From Beduinella massiliensis (GTDB lineage: Bacteria > Bacillota > Clostridia > Christensenellales > Aristaeellaceae): a stretch of 64,000 bases of DNA. A program made the translations under genes and the position numbers. A model generated the notes under the pieces. It saw only the letters and a program-made list of their open reading frames with translations, was not told the origin of the DNA and made no database searches. Location: assembly GCF_900199405.1 (NCBI RefSeq), contig NZ_LT963430.1:2511605-2575604 (forward strand). Reading direction: 5' to 3'. Shown piece after piece: positions 18,278-26,562 of the stretch (positions within the stretch are counted from its first letter, which is position 1; the number at the start of each line of letters is the position of its first letter).

Positions 18278-18306
18278 ATTGTAACCGATTTTGGACCGCC
18301 TGTAAA
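18278..18306 (-). promoter_or_regulatory. Promoter of the Zor-like operon
   Basis: Minus strand TTTACA (18301-18306), 17-bp spacer, TACAAT (18278-18283), about 30 bp upstream of the ZorA-like start. The 308 bp between this gene and the MarR gene hold only the two divergent promoters and a palindrome. Confidence 0.75.
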
Positions 18307-18450
18307 TGCCGGAAACGAAGCCCTGCACCGTCATTTGGCCCCTCCGGATTCCCATTTTGTATAAGAACGAATTCTATCCAAACCGTCTTCCCGTTTTGTC
18401 CGCACTTTTCCTAAAAATCTTTATTTCAACTTCTTCGGCCTCAAAAAGCC

Positions 18451-18479
18451 TTGCAGTTTTCGCGAAAATCGTATACAAT
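18451..18479 (+). promoter_or_regulatory. marR promoter with palindromic spacer
   Basis: TTGCAG (18451-18456), 17-bp spacer, TACAAT (18474-18479). The spacer contains the perfect palindrome TTTTCGCGAAAA (18457-18468), a likely operator for autoregulation by the MarR protein. Confidence 0.65.
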
Positions 18480-18554
18480 CATACACGTTTACGTCTGAGA
18501 TAAACATTATAAAACGTATCATTTTGAATGAGAAGAAAGCAGGAGATTCGACCC

Positions 18555-19013
18555 ATGCCGAAAAAACGCGTCATTGACCCGCAGATGATCGATAAAGTCG
18601 CGCAGAATATGTTTCATGCGCTTCCGCTGCTCAAAAAACGCCTTCTCCACATGGACCTCGTTCAGGCGGAGCACGGCATTCCCCTCTCCCACGTGCAGGT
18701 GCTCGCCATGCTGCAGGATTCGGGGACGATGTCCGTCTCCGAGATTTCGCGCCGTCTGGGCATCGCCAAGCCGAACATCACGCCGCTGGTGGATCGGTTG
18801 CTGGAAGCGGGGCTCGTCGACCGTCAGCGCGATCAGAACGACCGGCGCGTGGTGAACATCGTCATTCTGAACGCCGGCTCTGAAAAGCTCGCCGCCATCC
18901 GCAAGACCATCGCCGGGCAGGTGCAGCAGCAAGTCGAAAACCTCTCCGTTTCCGAATTCAAGGAGCTCTCCGACGCGCTCGAGTCCATCACGCGCATCCT
19001 CTCCGAGATCTGA
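18555..19013 (+). CDS. MarR-family transcriptional regulator
   Basis: A 152-residue winged-helix regulator. The DNA-binding part reads VQVLAMLQDSGTMSVSEISRR then IAKPNITPLVDRLLEAGLV and the wing RDQNDRRVVNIVILNAG, all classical for MarR. Dimerisation helices flank it. The ATG at 18555 is chosen because AGGAGA lies eight bases upstream. The gene stands alone between promoter and terminator; what it controls is unknown. The divergent neighbour is the Zor-like operon, about 300 bp away, so regulation of it is possible but not shown. Confidence 0.9.
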   Translation: MPKKRVIDPQMIDKVAQNMFHALPLLKKRLLHMDLVQAEHGIPLSHVQVLAMLQDSGTMSVSEISRRLGIAKPNITPLVDRLLEAGLVDRQRDQNDRRVVNIVILNAGSEKLAAIRKTIAGQVQQQVENLSVSEFKELSDALESITRILSEI

Positions 19014-19049
19014 CGGACGGTGTCTCCATCCATATTCTATTCATGTACA

Positions 19050-19080
19050 CGTGCGCTTCATGACAAGCGCGCGTTTTTTC
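19050..19080 (+). terminator. Terminator of marR
   Basis: Nine-bp stem CGTGCGCTT/AAGCGCGCG (one T-G pair), loop CATGAC, then TTTTTTC. Confidence 0.85.
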
Positions 19081-19082
19081 TT

Positions 19083-19111
19083 TTGCATTTTATCATTGCC
19101 TGCGCTATAAT
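19083..19111 (+). promoter_or_regulatory. Promoter of the sugar isomerase gene
   Basis: TTGCAT (19083-19088), 17-bp spacer, TATAAT (19106-19111), starting just after the marR terminator. Confidence 0.8.
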
Positions 19112-19167
19112 AGGATTCAGTGATGGGACAATCGTTTGCGCATCTAAAGCTATAGGAGGTTTTTTGT

Positions 19168-20136
19168 ATGAAACTTTGTGTTCTCACGGTACCGCTTTAC
19201 GGCATGAGCCTCGACGCGGCGTGCAAGTACCTGGCGGATTCCGGCGTGCAGGCGCTTGAAATCGGCTGCGGCGGTTCGCCCGGAAAGGGGCACTGCGACC
19301 CGGACGTCCTGCTGAAGGACGACGCGAAGCTCAAGGAATTTGCGGATACCATCGAGCGTCACGGTCTTGAGATCGCGGCGCTCAGCTGCCACGGCAACGG
19401 CGTGCACCCGAATCCCGAAATCGCCGCGCGCGATCATCAGGACTTTGTAAACGCCTGTCTGCTCGCCGAACGCCTCGGCGTAAAGACGATCGTTACCTTC
19501 TCCGGCTGCCCCGGCGGCTGCCCGGAGGATAAGACGCCCAACTGGATCACCTGCCCGTGGCCGACCGACTTCGCGGACGCGCTCGTCTATCAATGGGACG
19601 TGCTGACGGCGTACTGGAAGAAGGCTTCCGCGTTCGCCATGGAGCACGGTGTGGAGCGCATCGCGCTGGAAATGCACCCGGGCTTCTGCGTGTACAACGC
19701 GGAGACGATGCTCAAGCTGCGCGAGGCCGTCGGCCCGATCATGGGCGCGAACTTCGATCCCAGCCACCTGTTCTGGCAGGGCTGCGACCCGGTGGAAGCC
19801 ATCCGCAAGCTCGGCGAGGCGGGCGCGATCTACCACTTCCACGCAAAGGACACGAAGATCGACGCGGCCAACACGGCTGTCAACGGCGTGCTGGACAACA
19901 AGCACTACGGCGACACGCTGCATCGCTCCTGGGTCTTCCGCTCGGTCGGCTACGGCCACGACTATCAGCTGTGGAAGGACATCATCTCCATGCTGGTGAA
20001 GGTGGGCTATGACGGCCCGATCTCCATCGAGCACGAGGACGCGCTGATGAGTGTCAACGAGGGCCTTCAAAAGGCCATCTCCTTCCTCAAGGAAGTCATG
20101 GTCTTTGAGGACAGGGCCGACATGTGGTGGGCCTGA
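19168..20136 (+). CDS. Sugar phosphate isomerase/epimerase (TIM barrel)
   Basis: A 322-residue AP-endonuclease-2-like TIM barrel (xylose isomerase-like family). The usual metal-ligand strands are visible: ALEIGCGG near 30, ALEMHPGF near 170, ANFDPSHLFWQG near 195, YHFHAKDTKI near 225 and ISIEHED near 290. Enzymes of this family isomerise or dehydrate sugars and inositols; the exact substrate is unknown. ATG at 19168 has AGGAGG eight bases upstream. It is a single-gene unit, distinct from the second family member at 58777-59691. Confidence 0.85.
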   Translation: MKLCVLTVPLYGMSLDAACKYLADSGVQALEIGCGGSPGKGHCDPDVLLKDDAKLKEFADTIERHGLEIAALSCHGNGVHPNPEIAARDHQDFVNACLLAERLGVKTIVTFSGCPGGCPEDKTPNWITCPWPTDFADALVYQWDVLTAYWKKASAFAMEHGVERIALEMHPGFCVYNAETMLKLREAVGPIMGANFDPSHLFWQGCDPVEAIRKLGEAGAIYHFHAKDTKIDAANTAVNGVLDNKHYGDTLHRSWVFRSVGYGHDYQLWKDIISMLVKVGYDGPISIEHEDALMSVNEGLQKAISFLKEVMVFEDRADMWWA

Positions 20137-20144
20137 GTCTAGAA

Positions 20145-20173
20145 TTGCAATCCCGGAGGGAATGCGCTATAAT
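20145..20173 (+). promoter_or_regulatory. Promoter of glmM
   Basis: TTGCAA (20145-20150), 17-bp spacer, TATAAT (20168-20173). The -10 box touches the hairpin at 20174-20204, so the expected start point falls inside the stem. Confidence 0.8.
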
Positions 20174-20204
20174 GCATGCGGGCATGATGATCATGCCCGC
20201 ATGC
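20174..20204 (+). terminator. Perfect 14-bp hairpin between isomerase gene and glmM
   Basis: Arms of 14 bp without mismatch (GCATGCGGGCATGA and its complement), 3-base loop, then TTTTGCG. It should end the isomerase transcript, while transcripts from the glmM promoter start inside it and cannot form the whole stem. Confidence 0.75.
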
Positions 20205-20243
20205 TTTTGCGTGCAAAATCTTTAGAAAACCGGAGGATACATC

Positions 20244-21590
20244 ATGGCAAGACTATTCGGAACAGACGGCGTGCGCGGTGTGGCCAACTCGGAGCTGACC
20301 TGTGAACTGGCCTTTAAATTGGGCCAGGCAGGCGCTGCCGTGCTCGCATCCAACGTGCGCCGTCCCACGATTCTGGTCGGACGCGATACCCGTATTTCCG
20401 GCGAAATGCTCGAATCCGCACTCGTTGCGGGCATCTGTTCGGTCGGCGGCCGTGCGGTTCTGCTCGGTGTGCTGCCCACACCCGGCATCGCCTACCTGAC
20501 CCGCTTCTATGAGGCTGACGCGGGCGTCGTCCTCTCCGCCTCGCACAACACGGTCGAGTACAACGGCATCAAGTTTTTCGACCGAAGCGGCTGCAAGCTG
20601 CCGGATGCCATCGAGGACCGCATCGAAGAAATCATTCAGGGGCAGGCGCCGCTGCCTGAGCTCCCCACCGGCGTCTCCGTCGGCCGCCCCATCAAACAGG
20701 TCAACGCGCAGCGCCAGTACATCGAGTTCCTCAAGGGGACCACGAACGTGCGCTTCGACGGCCTCAACGTCGTGCTCGACTGCGCGCACGGCGCTTCCTC
20801 CTCCGTCGCCCCCCGCGCGCTGCGCGAGCTCGGGGCGCAGGTCAACGCCTACTATCACGAGCCAGACGGTACGAACATCAACGAATACTGCGGCTCCACG
20901 CACCCCAAGCGCCTGCAGGAGCTCGTCAGTGAGCTCGGCGCGGACGTGGGCCTGGCCTTCGACGGCGACGCGGACCGGCTGATTGCCGTGGACGACCGCG
21001 GACAGATTGTGGACGGCGACAAAATCATGGCGATCTGCGCGCTGCACCTCAAGAAGAAGGGACGCCTCGCCAAGAACACGCTGGTCGGCACGATCATGAG
21101 CAACATGGGGCTGGACATCGCGATGAAGGAGAACAAGATCGAGCTCGTCAAGACCCGCGTCGGCGACCGCTACGTGCTCGAGGAGATGCTCGCAAACGGC
21201 TACAACCTCGGCGGGGAGCAGTCCGGCCACGTCATTTTCCTCGACCACAACACCACCGGCGACGGCATCATCACCGCCATCCAGCTTTTGACCGTGATGA
21301 CGGAGACAAAGCAGTCCCTGTCTCAGCTCGCGAAAGTAATGCACGTGCTGCCCCAATCGCAGCTCGGTGCGAAGGTACCGGACAGCCGCAAGGAGGAATA
21401 CAAAGAAGACGCCGAGGTGCAGGCCGCCATCGCCCGGCTCGAGCAGAAATACGCAGGCAAGGGCCGCGTGTTGATCCGCCCCTCAGGCACGGAGCCGCTC
21501 GTCCGCGTGATGATCGAAGGGCCGGATCAGGCGCAAATCGACCAGGACGTCTACGAGCTTGCGATGATGATTCAAAAGAAGTTCGGATAA
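20244..21590 (+). CDS. glmM: Phosphoglucosamine mutase
   Basis: A 448-residue GlmM, which converts glucosamine 6-phosphate to glucosamine 1-phosphate for peptidoglycan precursors. It opens with the family N-terminus LFGTDGVRGVAN, has the phosphoserine motif SASHN with S100, the Mg loop DGDADR at 240-245, the sugar loop GGEQSGH near 325 and the phosphate loop RPSGTEPLVRVM near 413. Length and start (GGAGGA, seven bases) are normal. In many Firmicutes glmM follows cdaA and ybbR; here it stands alone. Confidence 0.97.
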   Translation: MARLFGTDGVRGVANSELTCELAFKLGQAGAAVLASNVRRPTILVGRDTRISGEMLESALVAGICSVGGRAVLLGVLPTPGIAYLTRFYEADAGVVLSASHNTVEYNGIKFFDRSGCKLPDAIEDRIEEIIQGQAPLPELPTGVSVGRPIKQVNAQRQYIEFLKGTTNVRFDGLNVVLDCAHGASSSVAPRALRELGAQVNAYYHEPDGTNINEYCGSTHPKRLQELVSELGADVGLAFDGDADRLIAVDDRGQIVDGDKIMAICALHLKKKGRLAKNTLVGTIMSNMGLDIAMKENKIELVKTRVGDRYVLEEMLANGYNLGGEQSGHVIFLDHNTTGDGIITAIQLLTVMTETKQSLSQLAKVMHVLPQSQLGAKVPDSRKEEYKEDAEVQAAIARLEQKYAGKGRVLIRPSGTEPLVRVMIEGPDQAQIDQDVYELAMMIQKKFG

Positions 21591-21598
21591 GCGCAAAT

Positions 21599-21646
21599 AG
21601 AAAACCGTTGAGATTGCGGGAAGACCTGCAATTTCAACGGTTTTTT
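21599..21646. terminator. Bidirectional terminator, glmM and rnr
   Basis: Long stem CCGTTGAGATTGC/GCAATTTCAACGG with A-run on the left and TTTTTT on the right, between the convergent genes. Confidence 0.85.
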
Positions 21647-21685
21647 CGCTGCCGCAGGAATACGCCTATCGATGCGGCCCGCTGC

Positions 21686-23854
21686 TTATTCATCCTCCAG
21701 CGCAAAGTTGATCTGATACATCTGGGTGTCCACGCTTTCCACCCGCACCCGTACGCTCTGGCCGATCCTGTAGCGCACGCCCGAGCGTTCCCCGATCAGA
21801 GACTGGCTGCGCTCGCTGAAGGAAAAGTAATCGTTCAGCGTGCGCACGTGCACGAGCCCCTCCACCGTGTTAGGGAGCGTTGCGAAGAAGCCCCATTCCA
21901 CCACGCCGGTAATGACCGCGTCGTACGTTTCGCCAAGATGGCCGGACATGTAGCGCGCCATCATCATGCGGTCCGCCTCGCGCTCCGCCTCCATGGCGTT
22001 TTTCTCGCGCTCGGACGATTGAACCGCCGCGCCCTCAGCCGCCTGCCGCATCCCGCCTGCGGCCTCGTCGCCCTGCGCGAACGTCAGCGCCAGCACGCGA
22101 TGGATGAACAGGTCGGGATAGCGGCGAATGGGCGACGTAAAGTGGCAGTAATCCTTTGCCGCAAGCCCGAAGTGGCCCAGCGGGCGCGGATCGTACTTGG
22201 CTTTTTGCATGCTGCGCAGGAGCAGCCGGGCAATGACCGGGTACTCCGGCCTGTCTTCCGTGGAAATCAGCAGCTTTTGCAGCATCATGGGCGTCACGGC
22301 ATCCAGCTCGCCCGGCAGGCGCAGACCCAAGCCGCCCAGAAAAAGCGCGAAGGATTCCAGTTTCTCCGGATCCGGCGCCTCGTGCACGCGGTACAGGAAG
22401 GGCAGCTGATGCGCCTTGGCATGGCGGGCGACGATTTCGTTTGCCAAGAGCATGAAGTCCTCGACCATCTTATGTGAAACGCCGCGCTCCCGAGCGCGGA
22501 TGTCCGTGGGCTCGCCGTCCGCGCCGACATCGATCTGAGCTTCCTCCAGCTCAAAATCGATGCTGCCACGCGCCTTTCGTCTGCCTCTGATCACCGCGGA
22601 CAGCCGCGCCATCTCGCGAAGGTCGTCCTCCAGCATGGCATAGCGCTCGCTGACCGCCTCTCCGGAGTCCAGCAGGCGGTTGACGTCTTCGTACACCAGC
22701 CGTGCGCAGGATCGGATGACACTGCGCTGCAGGTGATAGCGCGTCACATCGCCGTTTGCGTCGATGTAAAGAAGCGCGGACATCGTCAGCCGGTCGACGT
22801 CCGGGTTCAGGGAACAGCTTCCGTTGGAAAGTGCCTCCGGCAGCATCGGCAGCACCCTGCCCGGCAGATATACACTGGTGCCGCGCGCATACGCTTCGCG
22901 ATCCAGCGCCGTACCTTGCCGCACGTAAAAGCTGACGTCCGCGATGTGCACACCCAACAGCCAGCCGTCGTCAACCCGCTCGATCGAGACTGCGTCGTCG
23001 AAGTCCTTCGCGTCCGCGCCGTCGATCGTAAAGACGCGTTCGCCGCGAAGGTCGAGGCGGTTGGAAATTTCCGGGGCTATGTCCTGCGCCGCAGCGGCTG
23101 CTGCCTCGCGCAGCACCTCCTCCGTGAATCCCGGATTGAGGCCAAATTCGTGCAGAATCGCGCTCATCTCGCTTTGCACGTCCCCAGATCGGCCAAGGTG
23201 CTCCGCAATCTCCGCTTGCAAACCGCCCTCATCCGGCCAGCGGACGACGCGCACGGCAACCAGTTCCCCCTCTATCACGTCGTCCGCAGCGCCCGTCAAA
23301 GGCACCTGCTCCGGCAGCCTCCGGTCCTTGGGTTCCAGATGGGCTTTCCTTCCCTGCCATCTCACCGTGCCCACGATCGTCTCGTTCGCACGGTTTACGA
23401 CCCGGATGACCGTGACCTCCCCCACGCGCTTCGGCAGCGCCCATACGGTGTCTCCGTGCATGGCGCCGCCAAGCGCTTCTTCACCTACGCGCCATTCCGC
23501 TCCGCCGTCCGCCATCAGATAAGCGCCGCCGCGCTGAATCTTTTGCACGCGGCAGACCTTATAGCCCATCGCCTGCGGGGTCGCGAACAGCCCCTGTCGG
23601 GTAAATGCGACCTGCCCTTCGTGCGCAAGCGCGAGCAGCATCTGCTGCACGATTCCCTCGGCGATGCCCGTCCGCGCCGCGACGTCGGAGGGATGTACCG
23701 GTACGGCGAAGCCCTGCATCGCCTCCGCGACCCGCGCTTCGAGTGCCTCATCCCGCATGCGCGGCAGGGGAATCGCAATCTTCTTCTGCTTTTGTTTCTT
23801 GGTCTGCGGCCGCTTCTGTGGCAAATGCCGCCTGGTACGGGACTCTCTGCGCAT
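21686..23854 (-). CDS. rnr: Ribonuclease R
   Basis: A 722-residue 3'-5' exoribonuclease of the RNB family, which degrades structured RNA and works with SmpB and tmRNA in ribosome rescue. Order: a lysine-rich N-terminus, winged helix (about 35-95), cold-shock domains, the RNB domain with the catalytic aspartate cluster in DGADAKDFDDAVSIE (about 275-290), and an S1 domain at 625-715. Start ATG has AGGAGG eight bases upstream. It lies downstream of secG, as in Bacillus, but a strong terminator separates the two, and smpB is not next to it. Confidence 0.95.
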   Translation of the reverse strand: MRRESRTRRHLPQKRPQTKKQKQKKIAIPLPRMRDEALEARVAEAMQGFAVPVHPSDVAARTGIAEGIVQQMLLALAHEGQVAFTRQGLFATPQAMGYKVCRVQKIQRGGAYLMADGGAEWRVGEEALGGAMHGDTVWALPKRVGEVTVIRVVNRANETIVGTVRWQGRKAHLEPKDRRLPEQVPLTGAADDVIEGELVAVRVVRWPDEGGLQAEIAEHLGRSGDVQSEMSAILHEFGLNPGFTEEVLREAAAAAAQDIAPEISNRLDLRGERVFTIDGADAKDFDDAVSIERVDDGWLLGVHIADVSFYVRQGTALDREAYARGTSVYLPGRVLPMLPEALSNGSCSLNPDVDRLTMSALLYIDANGDVTRYHLQRSVIRSCARLVYEDVNRLLDSGEAVSERYAMLEDDLREMARLSAVIRGRRKARGSIDFELEEAQIDVGADGEPTDIRARERGVSHKMVEDFMLLANEIVARHAKAHQLPFLYRVHEAPDPEKLESFALFLGGLGLRLPGELDAVTPMMLQKLLISTEDRPEYPVIARLLLRSMQKAKYDPRPLGHFGLAAKDYCHFTSPIRRYPDLFIHRVLALTFAQGDEAAGGMRQAAEGAAVQSSEREKNAMEAEREADRMMMARYMSGHLGETYDAVITGVVEWGFFATLPNTVEGLVHVRTLNDYFSFSERSQSLIGERSGVRYRIGQSVRVRVESVDTQMYQINFALEDE

Positions 23855-23929
23855 CGTCGGACGCCTCCTTTCCTGTCTTCAAGCTTCTCCGCTGTCCTTA
23901 TCCTGCCCCTACAGCGCCGGGATATAGAC

Positions 23930-23966
23930 GAAAAAAGAGCTAAAGCGATCCTTTCGCTTTAGCTCT
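23930..23966 (-). terminator. Strong terminator between secG and rnr
   Basis: On the minus strand, a 12-bp stem (AGAGCTAAAGCG and complement) with a short loop is followed by TTTTTT. It lies 14 bp past the secG stop. Confidence 0.85.
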
Positions 23967-23979
23967 GCATGACAAATTT

Positions 23980-24216
23980 TCAGCCGATCGCTGCAATCAG
24001 CAGCGCCATCACGATGAACACGCCCGCCGCAATCTTGGTCGCGAGCGCGAGCTTCCCCTCCATGGTCTTGGCCTTGCTTTTGCCGAAGAAGGTTTCCGCA
24101 CCGCCGGCAATCGCGCCCAGACCATTGCTTTCTCCAGGCTGAAGCAGAACCGTCGCGATCAGAACCAGGGCCGCCAAAACGAGCACAACGGTGGCGATAA
24201 TCGATAAAACGCCCAT
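23980..24216 (-). CDS. secG: Preprotein translocase subunit SecG
   Basis: A 78-residue SecG with two membrane helices (about 3-25 and 56-76) and the conserved cytoplasmic loop LLQPGESNGLGAIAGGAETFFGK (cut here to its family-defining core QPGESNGLG and FFGK). It is part of the SecYEG channel. Its position upstream of rnr is conserved in Firmicutes. Confidence 0.93.
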   Translation of the reverse strand: MGVLSIIATVVLVLAALVLIATVLLQPGESNGLGAIAGGAETFFGKSKAKTMEGKLALATKIAAGVFIVMALLIAAIG

Positions 24217-24248
24217 GTCAATACGCCTCCTTGAATTGGAACAAGTCT

Positions 24249-24277
24249 ATCATACCATGCCGCGCACGAATGCGCAA
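24249..24277 (-). promoter_or_regulatory. Promoter of secG
   Basis: Minus strand TTGCGC (24272-24277), 17-bp spacer, TATGAT (24249-24254) with an extended -10 TGG. Confidence 0.75.
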
Positions 24278-24295
24278 GCGGATTCAGGTCCCTTT

Positions 24296-24326
24296 CAGAA
24301 AAAGCCTCCCCTGTGCGGAGAGGCTT
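24296..24326 (-). terminator. Terminator of rplM-rpsI
   Basis: Minus-strand stem AAGCCTCTCC/GGGGAGGCTT followed by a T-run, 13 bp past the rpsI stop. Confidence 0.85.
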
Positions 24327-24339
24327 GAAAGGACGGGAA

Positions 24340-24732
24340 TTAGCGCTTCGAGAACTGCGGCGCACGACGCGCAGCCTTGAGGCCGTATTTCTTGCGCTCC
24401 TTCATGCGCGGATCGCGCGTGAGGAAACCGGCCTTCTTGATCGCCGGGCGCAGCTCCGGATCGGCCTTCACCAGCGCACGGGCGATACCATGGCGAATCG
24501 CACCGGCCTGGCCGGAAAGGCCGCCGCCGTACACGTTCACCAGCACGTCAAAGCGGCCGACGGTTTCCGTCAGCACCAGGGGCTGACGAACGGTCATCTT
24601 CAGCGTTTCAAGGCCGAAGTAATTATCGATATCGCGGCGGTTGACAACCACCTTGCCGTCGCCCGGAACGAGGCGAACACGGGCAATCGCCTTCTTGCGG
24701 CGACCCACTGCTTGATACTGAGCCTGAGACAT
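24340..24732 (-). CDS. rpsI: 30S ribosomal protein uS9
   Basis: A 130-residue S9. The start [15 protein letters not shown], the middle [16 protein letters not shown] and the C-terminal tail RRAPQFSKR, which reaches towards the P-site tRNA, are all standard. It follows rplM by 19 bp in the conserved rplM-rpsI operon. Confidence 0.98.
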   Translation of the reverse strand: MSQAQYQAVGRRKKAIARVRLVPGDGKVVVNRRDIDNYFGLETLKMTVRQPLVLTETVGRFDVLVNVYGGGLSGQAGAIRHGIARALVKADPELRPAIKKAGFLTRDPRMKERKKYGLKAARRAPQFSKR

Positions 24733-24751
24733 TGTTACTCCTCCTTCCGAA

Positions 24752-25183
24752 TCACTTCAGCACGAGCACTTCGGGCTTCTGCGCCTCGTGCTCATGCTCG
24801 GTACCGGCGTACACGCGCAGCTTCTTGGCCATTTGGCGGCCGAGCGGGCCCTTGGGCAGCATGCCGACGATGGCGTGCTTCACAGCGAACTCGGGCTTTT
24901 CAGCCATCAGCTTGCGGTAAGCGGTTTCCTTCAGTCCACCCGGATAGCCGGAGTGATGATAGTAAATCTTCTGATCCAGCTTCTTGCCGGTCAGCACGAC
25001 CTTATCGGCGTTCAGAATGATGACGTGATCGCCGGTGTCCACATGGGGGGTGTAGGTGGGCTTGTTCTTGCCGCGCAGAATGCTCGCGACCTGGCTGGCC
25101 AGACGGCCGAGCACCATGCCCTCCGCATCGACGACATACCACTTGCGTTCGATGGTTTCGGCTTTCGCCATAAACGTTTTCAC
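24752..25183 (-). CDS. rplM: 50S ribosomal protein uL13
   Basis: A 143-residue L13. Translation is placed at the GTG at 25183 ([20 protein letters not shown]), which has GAGGAGG eight bases upstream and matches the family N-terminus; an in-frame ATG 33 bases earlier lacks support. Visible are [30 protein letters not shown] and [14 protein letters not shown]. First gene of the rplM-rpsI operon. Confidence 0.97.
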   Translation of the reverse strand: MKTFMAKAETIERKWYVVDAEGMVLGRLASQVASILRGKNKPTYTPHVDTGDHVIILNADKVVLTGKKLDQKIYYHHSGYPGGLKETAYRKLMAEKPEFAVKHAIVGMLPKGPLGRQMAKKLRVYAGTEHEHEAQKPEVLVLK

Positions 25184-25289
25184 GTGAATTCCCTCCTCGG
25201 TAATGTACAGGAACATAAACCGCGCGCTGGTCAGACGCTTGGCTGGACGCTGTCAACAGTCCCGGGGCTAATGGGAATCTATCGACGCA
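25184..25289 (-). promoter_or_regulatory. rplM 5' leader, candidate L13 leader RNA
   Basis: About 105 nt between the predicted transcription start and the GTG. It is GC-rich and can fold. Firmicutes rplM operons are known to carry an autoregulatory L13 leader (Rfam L13_leader); I cannot confirm the match by eye. Confidence 0.4.
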
Positions 25290-25295
25290 ACCAAT

Positions 25296-25325
25296 ATTTT
25301 AACCGATCTTTGCCCTTTCTGTCAA
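25296..25325 (-). promoter_or_regulatory. Promoter of rplM-rpsI
   Basis: Minus strand TTGACA (25320-25325), 18-bp spacer, TAAAAT (25296-25301). Confidence 0.75.
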
Positions 25326-25390
25326 GCATTTACGCGCTTTTTCAGGCGGAAAAATCGACAGAAAATGAGGCTTGCCGCTCTATTCGCATC

Positions 25391-25421
25391 AAAAATGCGG
25401 CCCGCCACGAGGGGGCCGCAT
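25391..25421 (-). terminator. Terminator of the membrane protein gene
   Basis: Minus-strand stem ATGCGGCCC/GGGCCGCAT followed by TTTTGA, just past the stop codon at 25426. Confidence 0.8.
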
Positions 25422-25425
25422 GGTG

Positions 25426-26562
25426 TCACTGATCCAGTACCGACTTATCCGGCGCATCGCACTTCTGGCACGGTTCCAGCTTGTTATACGGTGACTTGGT
25501 GATGTCCCCAAACTTGAACTTCGTCATGGGCAGATACTGCGGATCGACGCTGGCGCATTCGGGGTCGATGTGGTAGCGCTTGCCGCCCTTGGAGTTGTAG
25601 TAAAGGACGGTCTTCTTCGTCGGCTTGTCCGTCGGCGCGGGGGTCGCCGTCGCGGGCAGGGGCGAGTAATCCAGCTCCGGCTCCGGCGTGGTGCGATCGA
25701 TCTTCACGCCGTCCAGCGAATCGGGGTCGACGTACCATTCGCCGTTTTCCTGAAGCATCACGGCCTCCGCTTGGAACGTCTGCGTCTTGCCGCTCACGAT
25801 CGCGTCGTATACGACTGTCACCGTGCGCGAGGAATCCGCGTCGCTGCCCGTCGGTGTCCCTACGAATTCCCAGGACTGCAGCTTTTTGTTCTGGAACTTC
25901 CAGAAGAGCTTCTGCGTCGGCGTGGTCTGAGACGCGCGCCAGCTCACCGGCGTCATGGGCACCATGTCCGCCATGATGGCCACCTGCCAGCTTTGCATAA
26001 ACTTGTCGAGCGCCTGCTCGGCCTGGCTCTTAACGCCCGTGGCTACGCCCATCTGGCCGGCGTCCGCGGGGTCGCCCGCCAGCATGGATGGATCCAGGGT
26101 GGTATCCACCGAAGGGATGCCGCCCACGGTTCCATCGCTGCCGACGTTCGCGATCGTCGGCACGTTTGTCGCAGTCAGCGACTGCGTGGAATAGCTGCTG
26201 ATCGGAGGAATCGTGTTGACCGGCGCGCTCGCACGAACTTCCCCCTGCGGGGCGAGCGCCGAGACGAGCATAACCACCGTAAGCACGCTGAAGAGCAGCG
26301 ACATCGTCAGCCGTCCCCGGGCGTTGAATCCGTGCTGATACCACATCAGCGCCAGCGCCCCAACGCTCAGCACGATGAATACCCACTTCATCGGCGTAAA
26401 GAACAGGGCGAGCAATCCGCAAAACGGCAGAGCGATGAAGAACAGCAGCAGCAATATCTGGTTCCAGTTCGCACGTGGACGTCTGGGCGCAGGCTTGCGA
26501 TTGATCACCTCACTGCGTGCGGGCGTATAATGATAACTGGGTCTGTTGCGCATCCGTTTCAC
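25426..26562 (-). CDS. Membrane protein with C-terminal HxxxxC-CxxC motif
   Basis: A 378-residue protein without a family that I can name. Residues 1-33 are basic and proline-rich; three membrane helices follow at about 34-57, 60-78 and 86-105. A Ser/Thr-rich linker (110-190) leads to a compact domain (about 190-290). The C-terminus (about 322-372) has YHIDPECAS and LEPCQKCDAP, a His-Cys-Cys-Cys set like that of small zinc-binding Ada-type or phage-derived excalibur-like segments. It has its own promoter (TTTACA/16/TATACT at 26691-26718) and terminator. Role unknown. Confidence 0.75.
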   Translation of the reverse strand: MKRMRNRPSYHYTPARSEVINRKPAPRRPRANWNQILLLLFFIALPFCGLLALFFTPMKWVFIVLSVGALALMWYQHGFNARGRLTMSLLFSVLTVVMLVSALAPQGEVRASAPVNTIPPISSYSTQSLTATNVPTIANVGSDGTVGGIPSVDTTLDPSMLAGDPADAGQMGVATGVKSQAEQALDKFMQSWQVAIMADMVPMTPVSWRASQTTPTQKLFWKFQNKKLQSWEFVGTPTGSDADSSRTVTVVYDAIVSGKTQTFQAEAVMLQENGEWYVDPDSLDGVKIDRTTPEPELDYSPLPATATPAPTDKPTKKTVLYYNSKGGKRYHIDPECASVDPQYLPMTKFKFGDITKSPYNKLEPCQKCDAPDKSVLDQ

